A stretch of 64,000 nucleotides of DNA from Sphingobacterium deserti (GTDB taxonomy: Bacteria > Bacteroidota > Bacteroidia > Sphingobacteriales > Sphingobacteriaceae), in the NCBI RefSeq assembly GCF_000757725.1, contig NZ_JJMU01000010.1, positions 1 through 64,000 of the forward strand, in the 5' to 3' direction. A model generated the notes under the pieces. The model saw nothing but the letters and a program-made list of their open reading frames with translations. It did not search any database and was not told the DNA's origin. Position 1 is the stretch's first letter. Each line of letters starts with the position of its first letter. The position numbers were made by a program, and so were the translations under genes. Shown piece after piece: positions 35,542 to 44,842 of this stretch.

Positions 35542-36684
35542 CTACAATAATTCGTCTATTGTCACCTCAGGAATATTTTCCGTATTGGGCGTAATTAACG
35601 CCCTTTCTTGTTTGTAAGCATAGCCCTTTTCGCTATCCAGGTTCCACAATAGTGGCGATAAAAAGCGTATACAATTTTCAAAACCTTGATTTGTCGCCAG
35701 TAAGTTGCCGGTATCTTTTGAATTTTTCGCTTCATTTTCTATTTCAAAAGGCCCTCGGAATCCACGCTCGTGAAGCAAAGCTATAAAATCATTCCAGTCC
35801 ATGTGATCTGAACCGCCAAAACCGGGAAGCATGGCCTCGTAGTGATGTCGGTCCCAGTCGTGCCCAGGGATACTAACGCCAGCTTTGGCTGCCAATTCGC
35901 TGTCCACATGTTGCATCGCATACATGCCACCCCAATCTATACGTGCTTTCGTTTTCAGATTTCGTGTTGTTTTCACGTGAATCCTCTTTAAACGACTTAT
36001 ATCCATTTGCTCGATAACATCAATTGGATTTGTCTGCTGCCATATATCGTGAGAAGGATCGTAGATTTCTCCATGTGCTTTACTCGGAATCATAGCATAC
36101 ATTAACTTGCGTGCTGCTAATACAGCAGGCAAGTTATTATAGGTGCTTGTATAGCGTGATGATCGCCAGCCTTCCATGGGGCAGTTTTCATAAACAATAG
36201 TCACACCTAATTCCTCAGCGTATTTTACGATTGGACCAAATACCCGCTTATACTCATCTAGGTTCTTCTGAAAGCCGTCTATTTCGTTGCCCAATGCATG
36301 ATTGTAACCGACAAATGTGCCCACTTTTACGTCATTTTTGTCACCTCCCAGCAAATGCGCAATGCGGATGAGGCGTAGCAGGTGATTTTGGTTTTTAACG
36401 CGTTCGGCCTCGTCTCCACCTATCATATTTTCAAATGCACCAAGAGATAACTTCAAATCTGCCTGATTAAACTGATCTATCAGTTGATGGGCATCCGAAG
36501 GCGTAAAATTTTCATAAGCCAAATGAGTGGCTGTATGATCCTCCCGCGTTCCATCTTTTCTAAAAACACACAAGTCTATCCCTTGCGCACCAACATTTTT
36601 CGACGTCTCAATCAACTCACTTAAAGACAATTTATCATAAGCTGAGCTCATCACCCAAATAGGATTATTCAATTTTTCCGCCAT
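35542..36684 (-). CDS. Sugar phosphate isomerase/epimerase-like TIM barrel protein
   Basis: A 380-residue protein of the xylose isomerase-like TIM barrel superfamily. Supporting segments are NVGAQGIDLCVFRKDG (first strand), KLSLGAFENMIGG, VTIVYENCPMEGW with a likely metal-binding Glu, YDPSHDIWQQ (metal-binding Asp/His), RIHVKTTRN and FRGPFEIENEAKN with the last metal-ligand Glu. Superfamily members include isomerases, epimerases and endonuclease IV, so the substrate cannot be assigned. It is a single gene. No signal peptide. Confidence 0.85.
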   Translation of the reverse strand: MAEKLNNPIWVMSSAYDKLSLSELIETSKNVGAQGIDLCVFRKDGTREDHTATHLAYENFTPSDAHQLIDQFNQADLKLSLGAFENMIGGDEAERVKNQNHLLRLIRIAHLLGGDKNDVKVGTFVGYNHALGNEIDGFQKNLDEYKRVFGPIVKYAEELGVTIVYENCPMEGWRSSRYTSTYNNLPAVLAARKLMYAMIPSKAHGEIYDPSHDIWQQTNPIDVIEQMDISRLKRIHVKTTRNLKTKARIDWGGMYAMQHVDSELAAKAGVSIPGHDWDRHHYEAMLPGFGGSDHMDWNDFIALLHERGFRGPFEIENEAKNSKDTGNLLATNQGFENCIRFLSPLLWNLDSEKGYAYKQERALITPNTENIPEVTIDELL

Positions 36685-36718
36685 ATTTATCGCTTTATTT
36701 CTTTCCGTAAATATACGA

Positions 36719-36743
36719 AAAAAGCCCTTTAGAAGGGCTTTTG
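36719..36743 (-). terminator. Terminator of the histone-like gene
   Basis: AAAGCCCTT (36721-36729) pairs with AAGGGCTTT (36733-36741) around TAG; on the minus strand the stem runs into a T-rich stretch. It lies between the histone-like gene stop and the start of the isomerase-like gene. Confidence 0.85.
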
Positions 36744-36764
36744 CAATCGTTTTGACGGATATCG

Positions 36765-36950
36765 CTATTTCTTATTCTTTAACTCCTGTATTCCTGCACG
36801 CAAATCTTGGGATAGATTTTTTATGTCTTGCAAACCTTTTCTCACGCGTGTTCCTGCTGCGCTATTCCCTTTTAAGAAGAATTTATCCGCATCGGCATCT
36901 AAGCCATCAACTAACTTTTTCAGCTCTTTGAATTTATCAAAACTGGCCAT
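36765..36950 (-). CDS. Histone H1-like protein (Hc1 type)
   Basis: A 61-residue, lysine-rich protein (MASFDKFKELKKLVDGLDAD...) typical of the small Bacteroidota relatives of chlamydial Hc1, likely nucleoid-associated. Most of it is predicted helix. The C-terminal Lys/Ala/Pro repeats of longer histones are absent. It is a single gene ending in a hairpin terminator. Confidence 0.85.
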   Translation of the reverse strand: MASFDKFKELKKLVDGLDADADKFFLKGNSAAGTRVRKGLQDIKNLSQDLRAGIQELKNKK

Positions 36951-37034
36951 AATGAAATGATTTAAGTTTTATAATGTATTAATAACTAACTGTTTTATAA
37001 AAATAGCACGTTTTGTTTAATAAAAAAATTTTTG

Positions 37035-37064
37035 CAAAAAAAAGACAGCAAATTGCTGTCTTTC
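37035..37064 (-). terminator. Terminator at the end of the dcw cluster (after ftsZ)
   Basis: AAAGACAGCA (37041-37050) pairs with TGCTGTCTTT (37054-37063) around AAT; the flanking A-run gives a T-tract on the minus strand. It lies just after the ftsZ stop codon. Confidence 0.88.
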
Positions 37065-37082
37065 ATATGAATAGGGTAGTAT

Positions 37083-38792
37083 TTAATCTACATTGTCATG
37101 CAAGAAAGAGTTGTTTGGGCGGATTTCCGTTTCACCTTCATCAAAGGATAACGTAAACCTCGATACCTGCGATTGTGAAGAATGCGGAACATCTTCCAAC
37201 GATTTCTGACGTCTTTTATATGCAGGTTCGTTTTCAAGCTCTTGCAAACCATTGCTTGATTTCAACTTCATACTAAGCTCTTTCAGACGCAAGATACGCT
37301 CTTTCGTTTTCATAAGCTGATCTTCAAAATCAATCTCTTTGGGCTCTGATGCCGCAGTACTTGGCTCACTAAACGTATTACGCGCGACTGGAGCTTCCGT
37401 CTCAGCTGCCTCTTCATCTTTGCTATTATACACGTCAAAAACGGAAGGCAATTTAAACTCGAACATTGATGACGATGTTTTCAATTCGAAGCCTCCATTT
37501 GCTTGCGCTGGTGTCTCCTCTTCGCTTTCAGGCTCATCAAAACTTAATGTATGGCGTATCACCTGTGGCTCTTCGTTCTTCAATACAGAAGAATGGATAG
37601 GTTTAGGCGACGTAAAAAGATCTGTTTGCGAAGGAGCTGACAAATCATTAGCCGGCGCTGCTGTAACACTATTCTGTACAGGTTTGATATACGTTTGTTG
37701 GTTCGCTGCTGGCTCTTGCTTCGCTACGAATTGATTCTGAACCACTGGCTTAACAAACTGGTTCGCTACAGGTTCAGGTGTTAAGGGTAACGCGATTTTT
37801 TCTTTTTCTTTCTCTTTTACGCGCTCTTCCGCTGTCTGAAAACCTGTGGCAATGATGGTTACAGACAATTCATCTTCGAAGTTTTCGTCGATACAGTTAC
37901 CCCAGATCAAATCTGCTGATAGCCCTGCTTTTTCTTGGATATAATCCGTAACAATAGCAACTTCGTCCATCGTCACTTCTTTTCTACCAGATGTGATGTT
38001 TAACAGAATATAGCGCGCGCCTTCTATCTCATTATCTTTCAATAGAGGCGAGGCTAAGGCACCTGTTACTGCTTCAATAGCGCGATTCTCACCTGTAGAG
38101 ATTGCATTACCCATGATTGCAACACCGCTATCGTTCATTACGGTGCGCACATCTTTAAAATCGACGTTTACATACCCCGGAATCGTGATAATTTCAGCTA
38201 TACCTTTTGCTGCCGTTGTTAAAATATCATCGGCTTTTGCAAACGCTGCAGTCATTGTTAAATTGCCAAATATCTCGCGTAGACGATCGTTGGAAATTAC
38301 TAAATAGGAATCTACATACTTCCGAAGTTCTTCCAAGCCTTCTTCAGCCTGTGAACGACGTCTTTTACCTTCAAATGTAAAGGGCGTTGTGATGATCGCC
38401 ACAGTAAGGATACCAAGTTCTTTGGCAGCTTTGGCCAATACCGGACTCGCTCCAGTACCTGTACCACCGCCCATACCAGCTGTTATAAACAACATCTTGG
38501 TATTTGTACCCAACATACGCTTGATATCTTCAATACTTTCTATTGCAGAATTCTCGCCTACATCAGGATCAGCACCAGCGCCCATTCCCTCTGTTAAACT
38601 CGCTCCCAATTGTACCTTATTCGGGATAGGACTTAACTCCAGCGCCTGCGCATCTGTATTACAAACGATGAAATCTACACCACTTATCCCTTGCTTGTAC
38701 ATGTGATTGACGGCATTGCCCCCGCCACCACCAACACCGATAACCTTAATTATCGATGATTGTTCCTTTAACATTTCAAATTGTATCGACAT
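37083..38792 (-). CDS. ftsZ: Cell division protein FtsZ
   Basis: Tubulin-like GTPase that polymerises into the Z-ring. The 569-residue protein has the N-terminal nucleotide-binding VIGVGGGGGNAVNHM, the tubulin signature GGGTGTGASPVLAK near residue 105, and NDRLREIFGN plus FADVDFKDV-type T7 region (NVDFKDVRTVMNDSG). The core ends near residue 325; an unusually long, Pro/Gln/Ala/Glu-rich linker of about 230 residues follows, ending FLHDNVD as in other Sphingobacteriales. It is the last gene of the dcw row. The 139 bases before it contain three DnaA-box-like sites. Confidence 0.97.
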   Translation of the reverse strand: MSIQFEMLKEQSSIIKVIGVGGGGGNAVNHMYKQGISGVDFIVCNTDAQALELSPIPNKVQLGASLTEGMGAGADPDVGENSAIESIEDIKRMLGTNTKMLFITAGMGGGTGTGASPVLAKAAKELGILTVAIITTPFTFEGKRRRSQAEEGLEELRKYVDSYLVISNDRLREIFGNLTMTAAFAKADDILTTAAKGIAEIITIPGYVNVDFKDVRTVMNDSGVAIMGNAISTGENRAIEAVTGALASPLLKDNEIEGARYILLNITSGRKEVTMDEVAIVTDYIQEKAGLSADLIWGNCIDENFEDELSVTIIATGFQTAEERVKEKEKEKIALPLTPEPVANQFVKPVVQNQFVAKQEPAANQQTYIKPVQNSVTAAPANDLSAPSQTDLFTSPKPIHSSVLKNEEPQVIRHTLSFDEPESEEETPAQANGGFELKTSSSMFEFKLPSVFDVYNSKDEEAAETEAPVARNTFSEPSTAASEPKEIDFEDQLMKTKERILRLKELSMKLKSSNGLQELENEPAYKRRQKSLEDVPHSSQSQVSRFTLSFDEGETEIRPNNSFLHDNVD

Positions 38793-38884
38793 ATATAACC
38801 CTATTTAACTCTTGCTAAACCACTTAGAAATCCCCCTACAGGTTCAACAATTCAAATGTAATAATACCAATTTATTCACCATAG

Positions 38885-38930
38885 TTTTCCACATTTGTTA
38901 AAATGTGGAAAAAACATGCATTGTGGAAAA
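38885..38930. promoter_or_regulatory. Three DnaA-box-like 9-mers, two forming a 12-bp hairpin, between ftsA and ftsZ
   Basis: TTTTCCACA is at 38885-38893 on the plus strand, and its complement TGTGGAAAA at 38904-38912 and 38922-38930. The first two lie in a perfect inverted repeat TTTTCCACATTT/AAATGTGGAAAA with a GTTA loop. TTTTCCACA fits the DnaA-box consensus TTWTNCACA. The third box ends one base before the ftsA stop codon. The element could link ftsZ expression to DnaA, or act as an RNA hairpin; the T-tract expected of a terminator is missing. Confidence 0.5.
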
Positions 38931-38931
38931 C

Positions 38932-40344
38932 TTACTTTTTTCCTATAAATGTATCGTCATCAATTCCCGCATCGTCCTTGATAAAATCAGATAGAATTTT
39001 GGTGAACCAACTCTCCTTTTTACGCTTCTCTTCAGCGATTTCAGTCACTTTTTCTTTTGTTACTTTCTTGGTAACCATCTCTTGTTGCGTTGCTTCATCT
39101 TCTTCCATCGTCTGAACGCCTTTTATCAATAACCCAATAGACGTTGCATACATAGGGCTTTTGAGCTCTTCCAATGCTTGCTTGTTTAGCATCTCCGTCT
39201 TAGCTAGGTACTCATTAGGATAACCTATCCTGCAGCCAATACCTGTAATGTACTCAACGAGTTGTACCAAATGTTTCAGCTGCGCACCACCGCCAGTGAT
39301 TACAATACCAGCGATCAATTTATCTTCATAACCAGAGGACTTAATTTCATAGTAAACATGTTCAATGATTTCCTCCATCCGTGCTTGAATAATATAGGCC
39401 AAGTTTTTTACGGAGATCTCCTTAGACTCACGCCCACGGATTCCTGGTACACAGATCACTTCGTTATCTTTATTCTCGTCTGCCAATGCCGAACCATAAC
39501 GCACTTTAAGCTGCTCAGCCTGATTACGCAGTACGGAACACCCTTGTTTAATATCCTCCGTTACAATATTTCCACCTAAAGGAATCACGGCAGTATGACG
39601 AATGATACCCTCATGGAAGATAGCCACATCTGTAGTACCGCCGCCAATATCTACCAACACAACACCAGCAGTTTTTTCCTCTTCATCCAACACAGCCTCA
39701 GATGATGCAAGAGGTTCCAAAACCAAAGAAGACACTTCAAGATCCGCATTATCCACACAGCGTTTAATATTACGAATATCTGTTACACGCCCTGAAATGA
39801 TGTGGAAATTAGCTTCTACCCGACGTCCGGCCATCCCGATAGGCTCTTTAATCCCAGGTTCATTATCGATAGTGAATTCCTGTGGCAACACATGGATTAT
39901 CTCCTCACCAGGAGGAAGAACCAGCTTATACATATCCGAAATCAATTGTTCAACATCCAAACGCCCCACCTCATCGTAATCGCGCTTAGTCAAGATACCA
40001 CGGTGCTGGATACTTTTGATGTGCTGTCCGGCAATACCTACGTTGACAACCTTTATATCTACGTTGGATTGGGATTCAGCGATGGTCACGGCCTCGCGTA
40101 TGCTACTTACCGTTTTTTGGATGTTGGCAACCACCCCACGATTCACACCTGAAGATTCGGCTTTCCCCACCCCCAAAAGTTCAATCTTGTTCGTTCCGCT
40201 ACGACGACCGACTGTTACACAAATCTTCGTTGTGCCGATATCCAATCCAACGATGATCGGATTCTCCTTTTCGTTTTCTGCTAATCTTGGTTTCATATGC
40301 TGTGTATTTCTTGCTGTGTATATTTTATTTACTGTGTTCTTCAA
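38932..40344 (-). CDS. ftsA: Cell division protein FtsA
   Basis: Actin-like ATPase that tethers FtsZ to the membrane. The 470-residue protein shows VGLDIGTTKICVTVGRR (phosphate 1), VLVDIGGGTTDVAIF (phosphate 2) and GIVITGGGAQLKHLVQLVE (adenosine). The C-terminus SWFTKILSDFIKDD is a likely amphipathic membrane-targeting helix. Its ATG overlaps the ftsQ stop by four bases (ATGA), which supports this start over the internal Met at codon 17 (MKPRLAENEK). Confidence 0.96.
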   Translation of the reverse strand: MKNTVNKIYTARNTQHMKPRLAENEKENPIIVGLDIGTTKICVTVGRRSGTNKIELLGVGKAESSGVNRGVVANIQKTVSSIREAVTIAESQSNVDIKVVNVGIAGQHIKSIQHRGILTKRDYDEVGRLDVEQLISDMYKLVLPPGEEIIHVLPQEFTIDNEPGIKEPIGMAGRRVEANFHIISGRVTDIRNIKRCVDNADLEVSSLVLEPLASSEAVLDEEEKTAGVVLVDIGGGTTDVAIFHEGIIRHTAVIPLGGNIVTEDIKQGCSVLRNQAEQLKVRYGSALADENKDNEVICVPGIRGRESKEISVKNLAYIIQARMEEIIEHVYYEIKSSGYEDKLIAGIVITGGGAQLKHLVQLVEYITGIGCRIGYPNEYLAKTEMLNKQALEELKSPMYATSIGLLIKGVQTMEEDEATQQEMVTKKVTKEKVTEIAEEKRKKESWFTKILSDFIKDDAGIDDDTFIGKK

Positions 40345-41168
40345 TTCATTTTCATTTTTAATTGTAAGCTATCTAGCATCCAACCGCTTCTCCGCTCACA
40401 AATAATTTGGTCGTCATACTTCACATTTACCTTCTCGTAAGCATCTGATCCTACGCGTGGCAAAATATTTTTATAAAAGACAACCAATCTATCCAATTTC
40501 TCTTCCAGCTTCGATGCGTTTCCAAGCACCAATTGCTGTGTTCCTACCCTCGGCACAATTTCTATATCCCCATAATCATTCACATAGAGCTGTACGATTT
40601 GGTTACTCCACAACGGATCGCCCTTTACATGCTGCACAATTGACACCAAGTCTTTGACTAATTTGGTTTCAACAGTATCTAACGCCTTCTGATATCCTTC
40701 CTTGATATTTCCGTTAGCGACAAGAACGTGCGGCACATAGCGTAACGTCACGGGCACCTTTGCTCCCTTCGTGTCGATGTAATACTCCCGTCCAACTTTA
40801 TTCACCACCCGCAGTAGCACTTCACGCTGTTGCACCGCTACCTGCAAGACGCCATCCATATCGACAAATATTTCGGCGGATGATACATAGGGTAATTCCA
40901 TCAGGGCTTTTTCAATTTGCTCTACTGGGATTTGACGCAATGTTTTGCCTACAACCCTTCCAAACTTAGATTTTACCAAATCTGAAATATCATGCTGATC
41001 GATAAAAGCCTCTTTCCCGCCTACCATAACCCGCATGGAAGTACAGACCTGTGCTTGGTCTTTTTTCTTCACCAAACCCATCAACATACCAATACCAACG
41101 AGTGCAAGTAAAGCAAGGAAGCCATAGCCTACTAATCTCCAGGATATGTGACTAAGTTTCTTAAGCAT
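40341..41168 (-). CDS. ftsQ: Cell division protein FtsQ
   Basis: Bitopic division protein of 275 residues linking early and late divisome parts. One membrane helix (about 12-33, LVGYGFLALLALVGIGMLMGLV), then a POTRA-like region (about 45-115) and a beta domain. Sequence conservation of FtsQ in Bacteroidota is low; the assignment rests on the topology, the DIEIVPRVGTQQLVLG segment and the position between murC and ftsA, overlapping both by 8 and 4 bases. Confidence 0.9.
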   Translation of the reverse strand: MLKKLSHISWRLVGYGFLALLALVGIGMLMGLVKKKDQAQVCTSMRVMVGGKEAFIDQHDISDLVKSKFGRVVGKTLRQIPVEQIEKALMELPYVSSAEIFVDMDGVLQVAVQQREVLLRVVNKVGREYYIDTKGAKVPVTLRYVPHVLVANGNIKEGYQKALDTVETKLVKDLVSIVQHVKGDPLWSNQIVQLYVNDYGDIEIVPRVGTQQLVLGNASKLEEKLDRLVVFYKNILPRVGSDAYEKVNVKYDDQIICERRSGWMLDSLQLKMKMN

Positions 41169-42522
41169 GCTCCAACAACTCTTTTATTGGTTTCACCAAA
41201 CGATCTATGTCTCCCGCACCTACCGTTGCGACCAGTTCGGGCCTTTCCGCTTTTATAATTTCTAATACAGATTCCGGCGTAACTAATCGTTTATTATTCA
41301 ATTTAATTTTATCTAACAACCAGGCTGACGTTACACCTTCAATAGGCATCTCGCGCGCTGGATAAATATCCAATAACAAAAGTTCATCTACCAAAGCAAG
41401 AACCTCTGCAAATCCATCTACAAAATCCCTAGTGCGGCTAAATAAATGTGGTTGAAATACAATCGTCAACTTTTTGGCCGGATAGAGCTTACGCATAGAT
41501 GCGATGAATGCGCGCAATTCTTCGGGATGATGTGCGTAATCATCCACATAGATCGCTGTTTCGGTCTTTGCTATATATTCAAAACGTCGCTTGGCGCCTC
41601 GAAAAGTGGACAGCGCCTTGCGTATTGCATCTGTACTGATTTCCAACTGCAGCGCAACCGTCACCGCAGCGATCGCATTTTCAACATTATGAATGCCCGC
41701 GATACCCAAATGAAGATCAGAAAGCACTGTTCCATCTACACCCACGTAGTCAAAGTAAAATTCGCCAGCTTCAACGCGAATGTTTTTGGCGTAAGTATCA
41801 CTGCTTCCCTCTTTTGCATAGCTAATTGTTCCGGAAAAAGGCAGCCCTTCCTTCACGATGGAAACGCCATTTGATACGAGACGCGCTAGAAACAGCTCAA
41901 AAGATTCGATAAGATGACGCTCGTCGCCGTATATATCGAGATGATCTGGATCTGCAGACGTCACGACTGCGATATTGGGATGCAATGTCAGAAACGATCG
42001 ATCATACTCATCAGCTTCAACAACAACCACATTGTTGTCTCCATAAAGCACATTTGTGTGATAGTTCGAACTGATTCCGCCAAGAAAAGCAGAGCAATCG
42101 TAGCCTGAATCCTTCAATATATGGGCGATCATTGTCGAGGTTGTCGTTTTTCCGTGAGTACCAGCCACAGCAATCGTAAATCTACTTGCACTAATGATGC
42201 CCAACACTTCTGATCGCTTGTACAATATAAATCCTTGTTCTTGGAAAAAGTTTTTCAAAACCAAATCTTTTGGAACAGCTGGCGTAAAAATCAGCAATGT
42301 CTCGTCAGACGGTGCTCTGAATGCTTCCGGAAGCAGCGATAAATCATCCTGATAAACGATAGTAATACCTTCCTCAACCAGTGCTTTAGTGAGATCGGTC
42401 TCCGTCTTATCATAACCCATCACATCACACCCCAAATGGCTAAAATAACGAGCCAAACCGCTCATTCCTATTCCACCAATACCGAGGAGATAAACACGTT
42501 TTATATGATTGAGATTCATCAT
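41161..42522 (-). CDS. murC: UDP-N-acetylmuramate--L-alanine ligase
   Basis: Adds L-alanine to UDP-MurNAc, the first stem-peptide step. The 453-residue Mur ligase has the N-terminal Rossmann motif VYLLGIGGIGMSGLARYF, the ATP-binding loop VAGTHGKTTTSTMIAH and the C-terminal domain with YVDDYAHHPEE. Its start is immediately adjacent to the murG stop. Confidence 0.97.
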   Translation of the reverse strand: MMNLNHIKRVYLLGIGGIGMSGLARYFSHLGCDVMGYDKTETDLTKALVEEGITIVYQDDLSLLPEAFRAPSDETLLIFTPAVPKDLVLKNFFQEQGFILYKRSEVLGIISASRFTIAVAGTHGKTTTSTMIAHILKDSGYDCSAFLGGISSNYHTNVLYGDNNVVVVEADEYDRSFLTLHPNIAVVTSADPDHLDIYGDERHLIESFELFLARLVSNGVSIVKEGLPFSGTISYAKEGSSDTYAKNIRVEAGEFYFDYVGVDGTVLSDLHLGIAGIHNVENAIAAVTVALQLEISTDAIRKALSTFRGAKRRFEYIAKTETAIYVDDYAHHPEELRAFIASMRKLYPAKKLTIVFQPHLFSRTRDFVDGFAEVLALVDELLLLDIYPAREMPIEGVTSAWLLDKIKLNNKRLVTPESVLEIIKAERPELVATVGAGDIDRLVKPIKELLEHA

Positions 42523-43620
42523 CTATTTTATTAATTTTAAAACTTCCTTTGCAATCACCTCGTCTGCATCTAGCATAGCCAGCTTACTGATTTCGGACTG
42601 CAGTTCAAAACATTTTCCTTCATCTGCAATGAGTGAAAGCATATTATCCACCAGCGTACTCCGCGCACTAAGATCTGATACGAAAACCGCTGCATGTTTT
42701 TCCAATAACGCTTTGGCATTTTTCGTTTGATGATCCTCTGCAACATTAGGTGATGGCACCAATATCACAGGTTTGCCTACCGCGCAGAGTTCCGATATGG
42801 TGCCTGCGCCTGCGCGTGAGACAATTACATCCGCTGCGGCATAGGCGTAATCCATACGTTGTAGAAAAGGCAGCAAAACGACATTAGCGGGTAAGCGGTC
42901 CTGCACTGTATTTTGCAATGCTTCGTAATAGTAACTTCCACATTGCCAAATTACTTGCACATCGTGCTCAGCGAAACGATCAAGCCCACCGAGCACACAG
43001 TCGTTTAATGTTTTTGCACCCAAACTACCACCTGTTACCAGAATCGTCTTTTTTCCTTCCGCTAACCCAAATGATGCTAAGCCTTCACGTGTTCTTCCAT
43101 CGATAGTTACCGATGAACGCCGAATCGGATTTCCTGTCAACAAAAGCTTGTTGGGTGGAAAAAATTTATCCATACCCTCATAGGCCACACAAATCAGCTT
43201 TGCCTTCCTGCCCAAGCGTTTGTTCGTAATGCCGGCATATGAGTTTTGCTCTTGAATCAATGTAGGGACGCCCAAAACATTTGCCATCATCAACAGTGGA
43301 CCAGAGGCGTAGCCGCCTACTCCAACGGCCACGTCAGCTTTAAATTCCCGAATTACCCGTCTTGCCTTCAGCAAGCTATTAAGCATCTTAAATGGCAAAC
43401 CCAAGTTTTTCGTTATGGACTTCCGGTTGATGCCCTGAATATCTAGCCCTACAATTTCATAACCAGCTGCCGGCACACGCTCCATTTCCATTCGGCCATT
43501 GGCGCCCACAAACAAAATCTCTACGTCCGGCTGTAACCGTCGCAAAGCGTTTGCTATCGCAATCGCCGGAAAGATATGTCCTCCCGTGCCTCCTCCGCTG
43601 ATAATCACTTTGTGCGCCAT
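42523..43620 (-). CDS. murG: Undecaprenyl-PP-MurNAc-pentapeptide N-acetylglucosaminyltransferase MurG
   Basis: Makes lipid II from lipid I at the inner face of the membrane. The 365-residue GT28 enzyme begins with IISGGGTGGHIFPAIAIANAL, and the UDP-GlcNAc site includes ILVTGGSLGAKTLND and VIVSRAGAGTISELCAVGKP. Six bases separate it from ftsW. Confidence 0.96.
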   Translation of the reverse strand: MAHKVIISGGGTGGHIFPAIAIANALRRLQPDVEILFVGANGRMEMERVPAAGYEIVGLDIQGINRKSITKNLGLPFKMLNSLLKARRVIREFKADVAVGVGGYASGPLLMMANVLGVPTLIQEQNSYAGITNKRLGRKAKLICVAYEGMDKFFPPNKLLLTGNPIRRSSVTIDGRTREGLASFGLAEGKKTILVTGGSLGAKTLNDCVLGGLDRFAEHDVQVIWQCGSYYYEALQNTVQDRLPANVVLLPFLQRMDYAYAAADVIVSRAGAGTISELCAVGKPVILVPSPNVAEDHQTKNAKALLEKHAAVFVSDLSARSTLVDNMLSLIADEGKCFELQSEISKLAMLDADEVIAKEVLKLIK

Positions 43621-43626
43621 CTTTAT

Positions 43627-44823
43627 TTATATCGTCCCAACAACCACTTTCTGCGGTTTTGGAATTTCGTTTAATTCTTCTTTACCTTTTAATTCTTCGA
43701 TATTTCGGCTTACGCTGAGAATAATTCCCAACGCAACACTTGTAAACAAAATTGATGTACCCCCCATACTAACCAGCGGCAGCGGCACACCCGTTACCGG
43801 GCCCAGCCCCACAGCAACTGCCATATTCGCCAGTGCTTGGATGGTTAAGCTGAATCCCAGCCCCGCTGCCAGGAAAGCGCCGAACGCCCGTGGACTCAAT
43901 GTTACGATGCGTATACAGCGATACATCAATGCCATATAGAGCATCAGCAAGATCGCTCCGCCCAGTGTACCGTATTCCTCGATGATAATAGCGAAAATAA
44001 AATCGGAATAAGGATGGGGCAACAGGTTTCTGCCCATGCTGTTTCCAGCTCCTTTACCGAAAAATTCGCCAGAAGCGATCGTCATCTTCGCGAGGTTCGC
44101 CTGGTAATTTTTATCCTCTTGGAATGGGACATCTCCACTGGCCACTTCTTCTGTCCGGAAAAACCCCTCTATCCTACTTAGATAGGTAGCTCGCCGCGGA
44201 CCTATTAAAATGACTAATGCCAGCAAAAAGCCTCCCCCAACGCACACTATTGCTATTTGTTTAAAACTGATCCGACCAATCAAAAGCAACAAAACACAAG
44301 TTCCGAAAAGCATCAACGCTGTTGATAAGTTGGCCCAAGCTATCAGAACAAAGACTGCACAGACGGCACCCATGATTGGGGCAAATGACTTTTTAACATC
44401 TTTAATATCCTCCTGTTTACGAGACAACATCCGCGCTAAAAAGGTGATCAATGCGAGCTTAGCCAAATCAGATGTTTGAAACGTTTGGTTGATGACGGGA
44501 ATTGTCACCCAGCGGCTGGCATCGTTGACTTTATTTCCACCAATCAACGTAAATAGCAATAAGGGGATCGTGATGATCATCAACATCTTCGATATACCTG
44601 CATAATATCGGTAATCCAACTTATGGGATAGATACATCAAAACCAATCCGATTGCGATGATTGAAAAATGTTTGAAAAGATAAAGCTCTGTACCCTTGCC
44701 TTCTTTATAGGCGAGAGTCCCTACTGAGCTGTACACAGCCAGCAACGACCAACCGGATAATACGATCACAATGATCCATATCCACTTGTCGCCCTTTAGC
44801 TTACTAAAAATCTGATCAATCAT
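43627..44823 (-). CDS. ftsW: FtsW, septal peptidoglycan glycosyltransferase (SEDS family)
   Basis: Polytopic SEDS protein of 398 residues with about ten membrane helices that polymerises septal glycan with FtsI. Seen features are SVGTLAYKEG in the N-terminal part, GAGNSMGRNLLPHPYSDFIFAIIIEEYG, the SEDS signature region, and the C-terminal GLGPVTGVPLPLVSMGGTS. Neighbour of murD and murG in the dcw row. RodA was considered, but the location favours FtsW. Confidence 0.93.
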   Translation of the reverse strand: MIDQIFSKLKGDKWIWIIVIVLSGWSLLAVYSSVGTLAYKEGKGTELYLFKHFSIIAIGLVLMYLSHKLDYRYYAGISKMLMIITIPLLLFTLIGGNKVNDASRWVTIPVINQTFQTSDLAKLALITFLARMLSRKQEDIKDVKKSFAPIMGAVCAVFVLIAWANLSTALMLFGTCVLLLLIGRISFKQIAIVCVGGGFLLALVILIGPRRATYLSRIEGFFRTEEVASGDVPFQEDKNYQANLAKMTIASGEFFGKGAGNSMGRNLLPHPYSDFIFAIIIEEYGTLGGAILLMLYMALMYRCIRIVTLSPRAFGAFLAAGLGFSLTIQALANMAVAVGLGPVTGVPLPLVSMGGTSILFTSVALGIILSVSRNIEELKGKEELNEIPKPQKVVVGTI

Positions 44824-44842
44824 CTGTCTTAATTTTTTAAGA

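Noticed and set aside
38885-38930. Chromosomal replication origin
   Set aside because: Only three DnaA-box-like sites, inside the dcw cluster, with no AT-rich unwinding region and no dnaA or other origin genes nearby, despite gyrB and rpmH/rnpA in the window.
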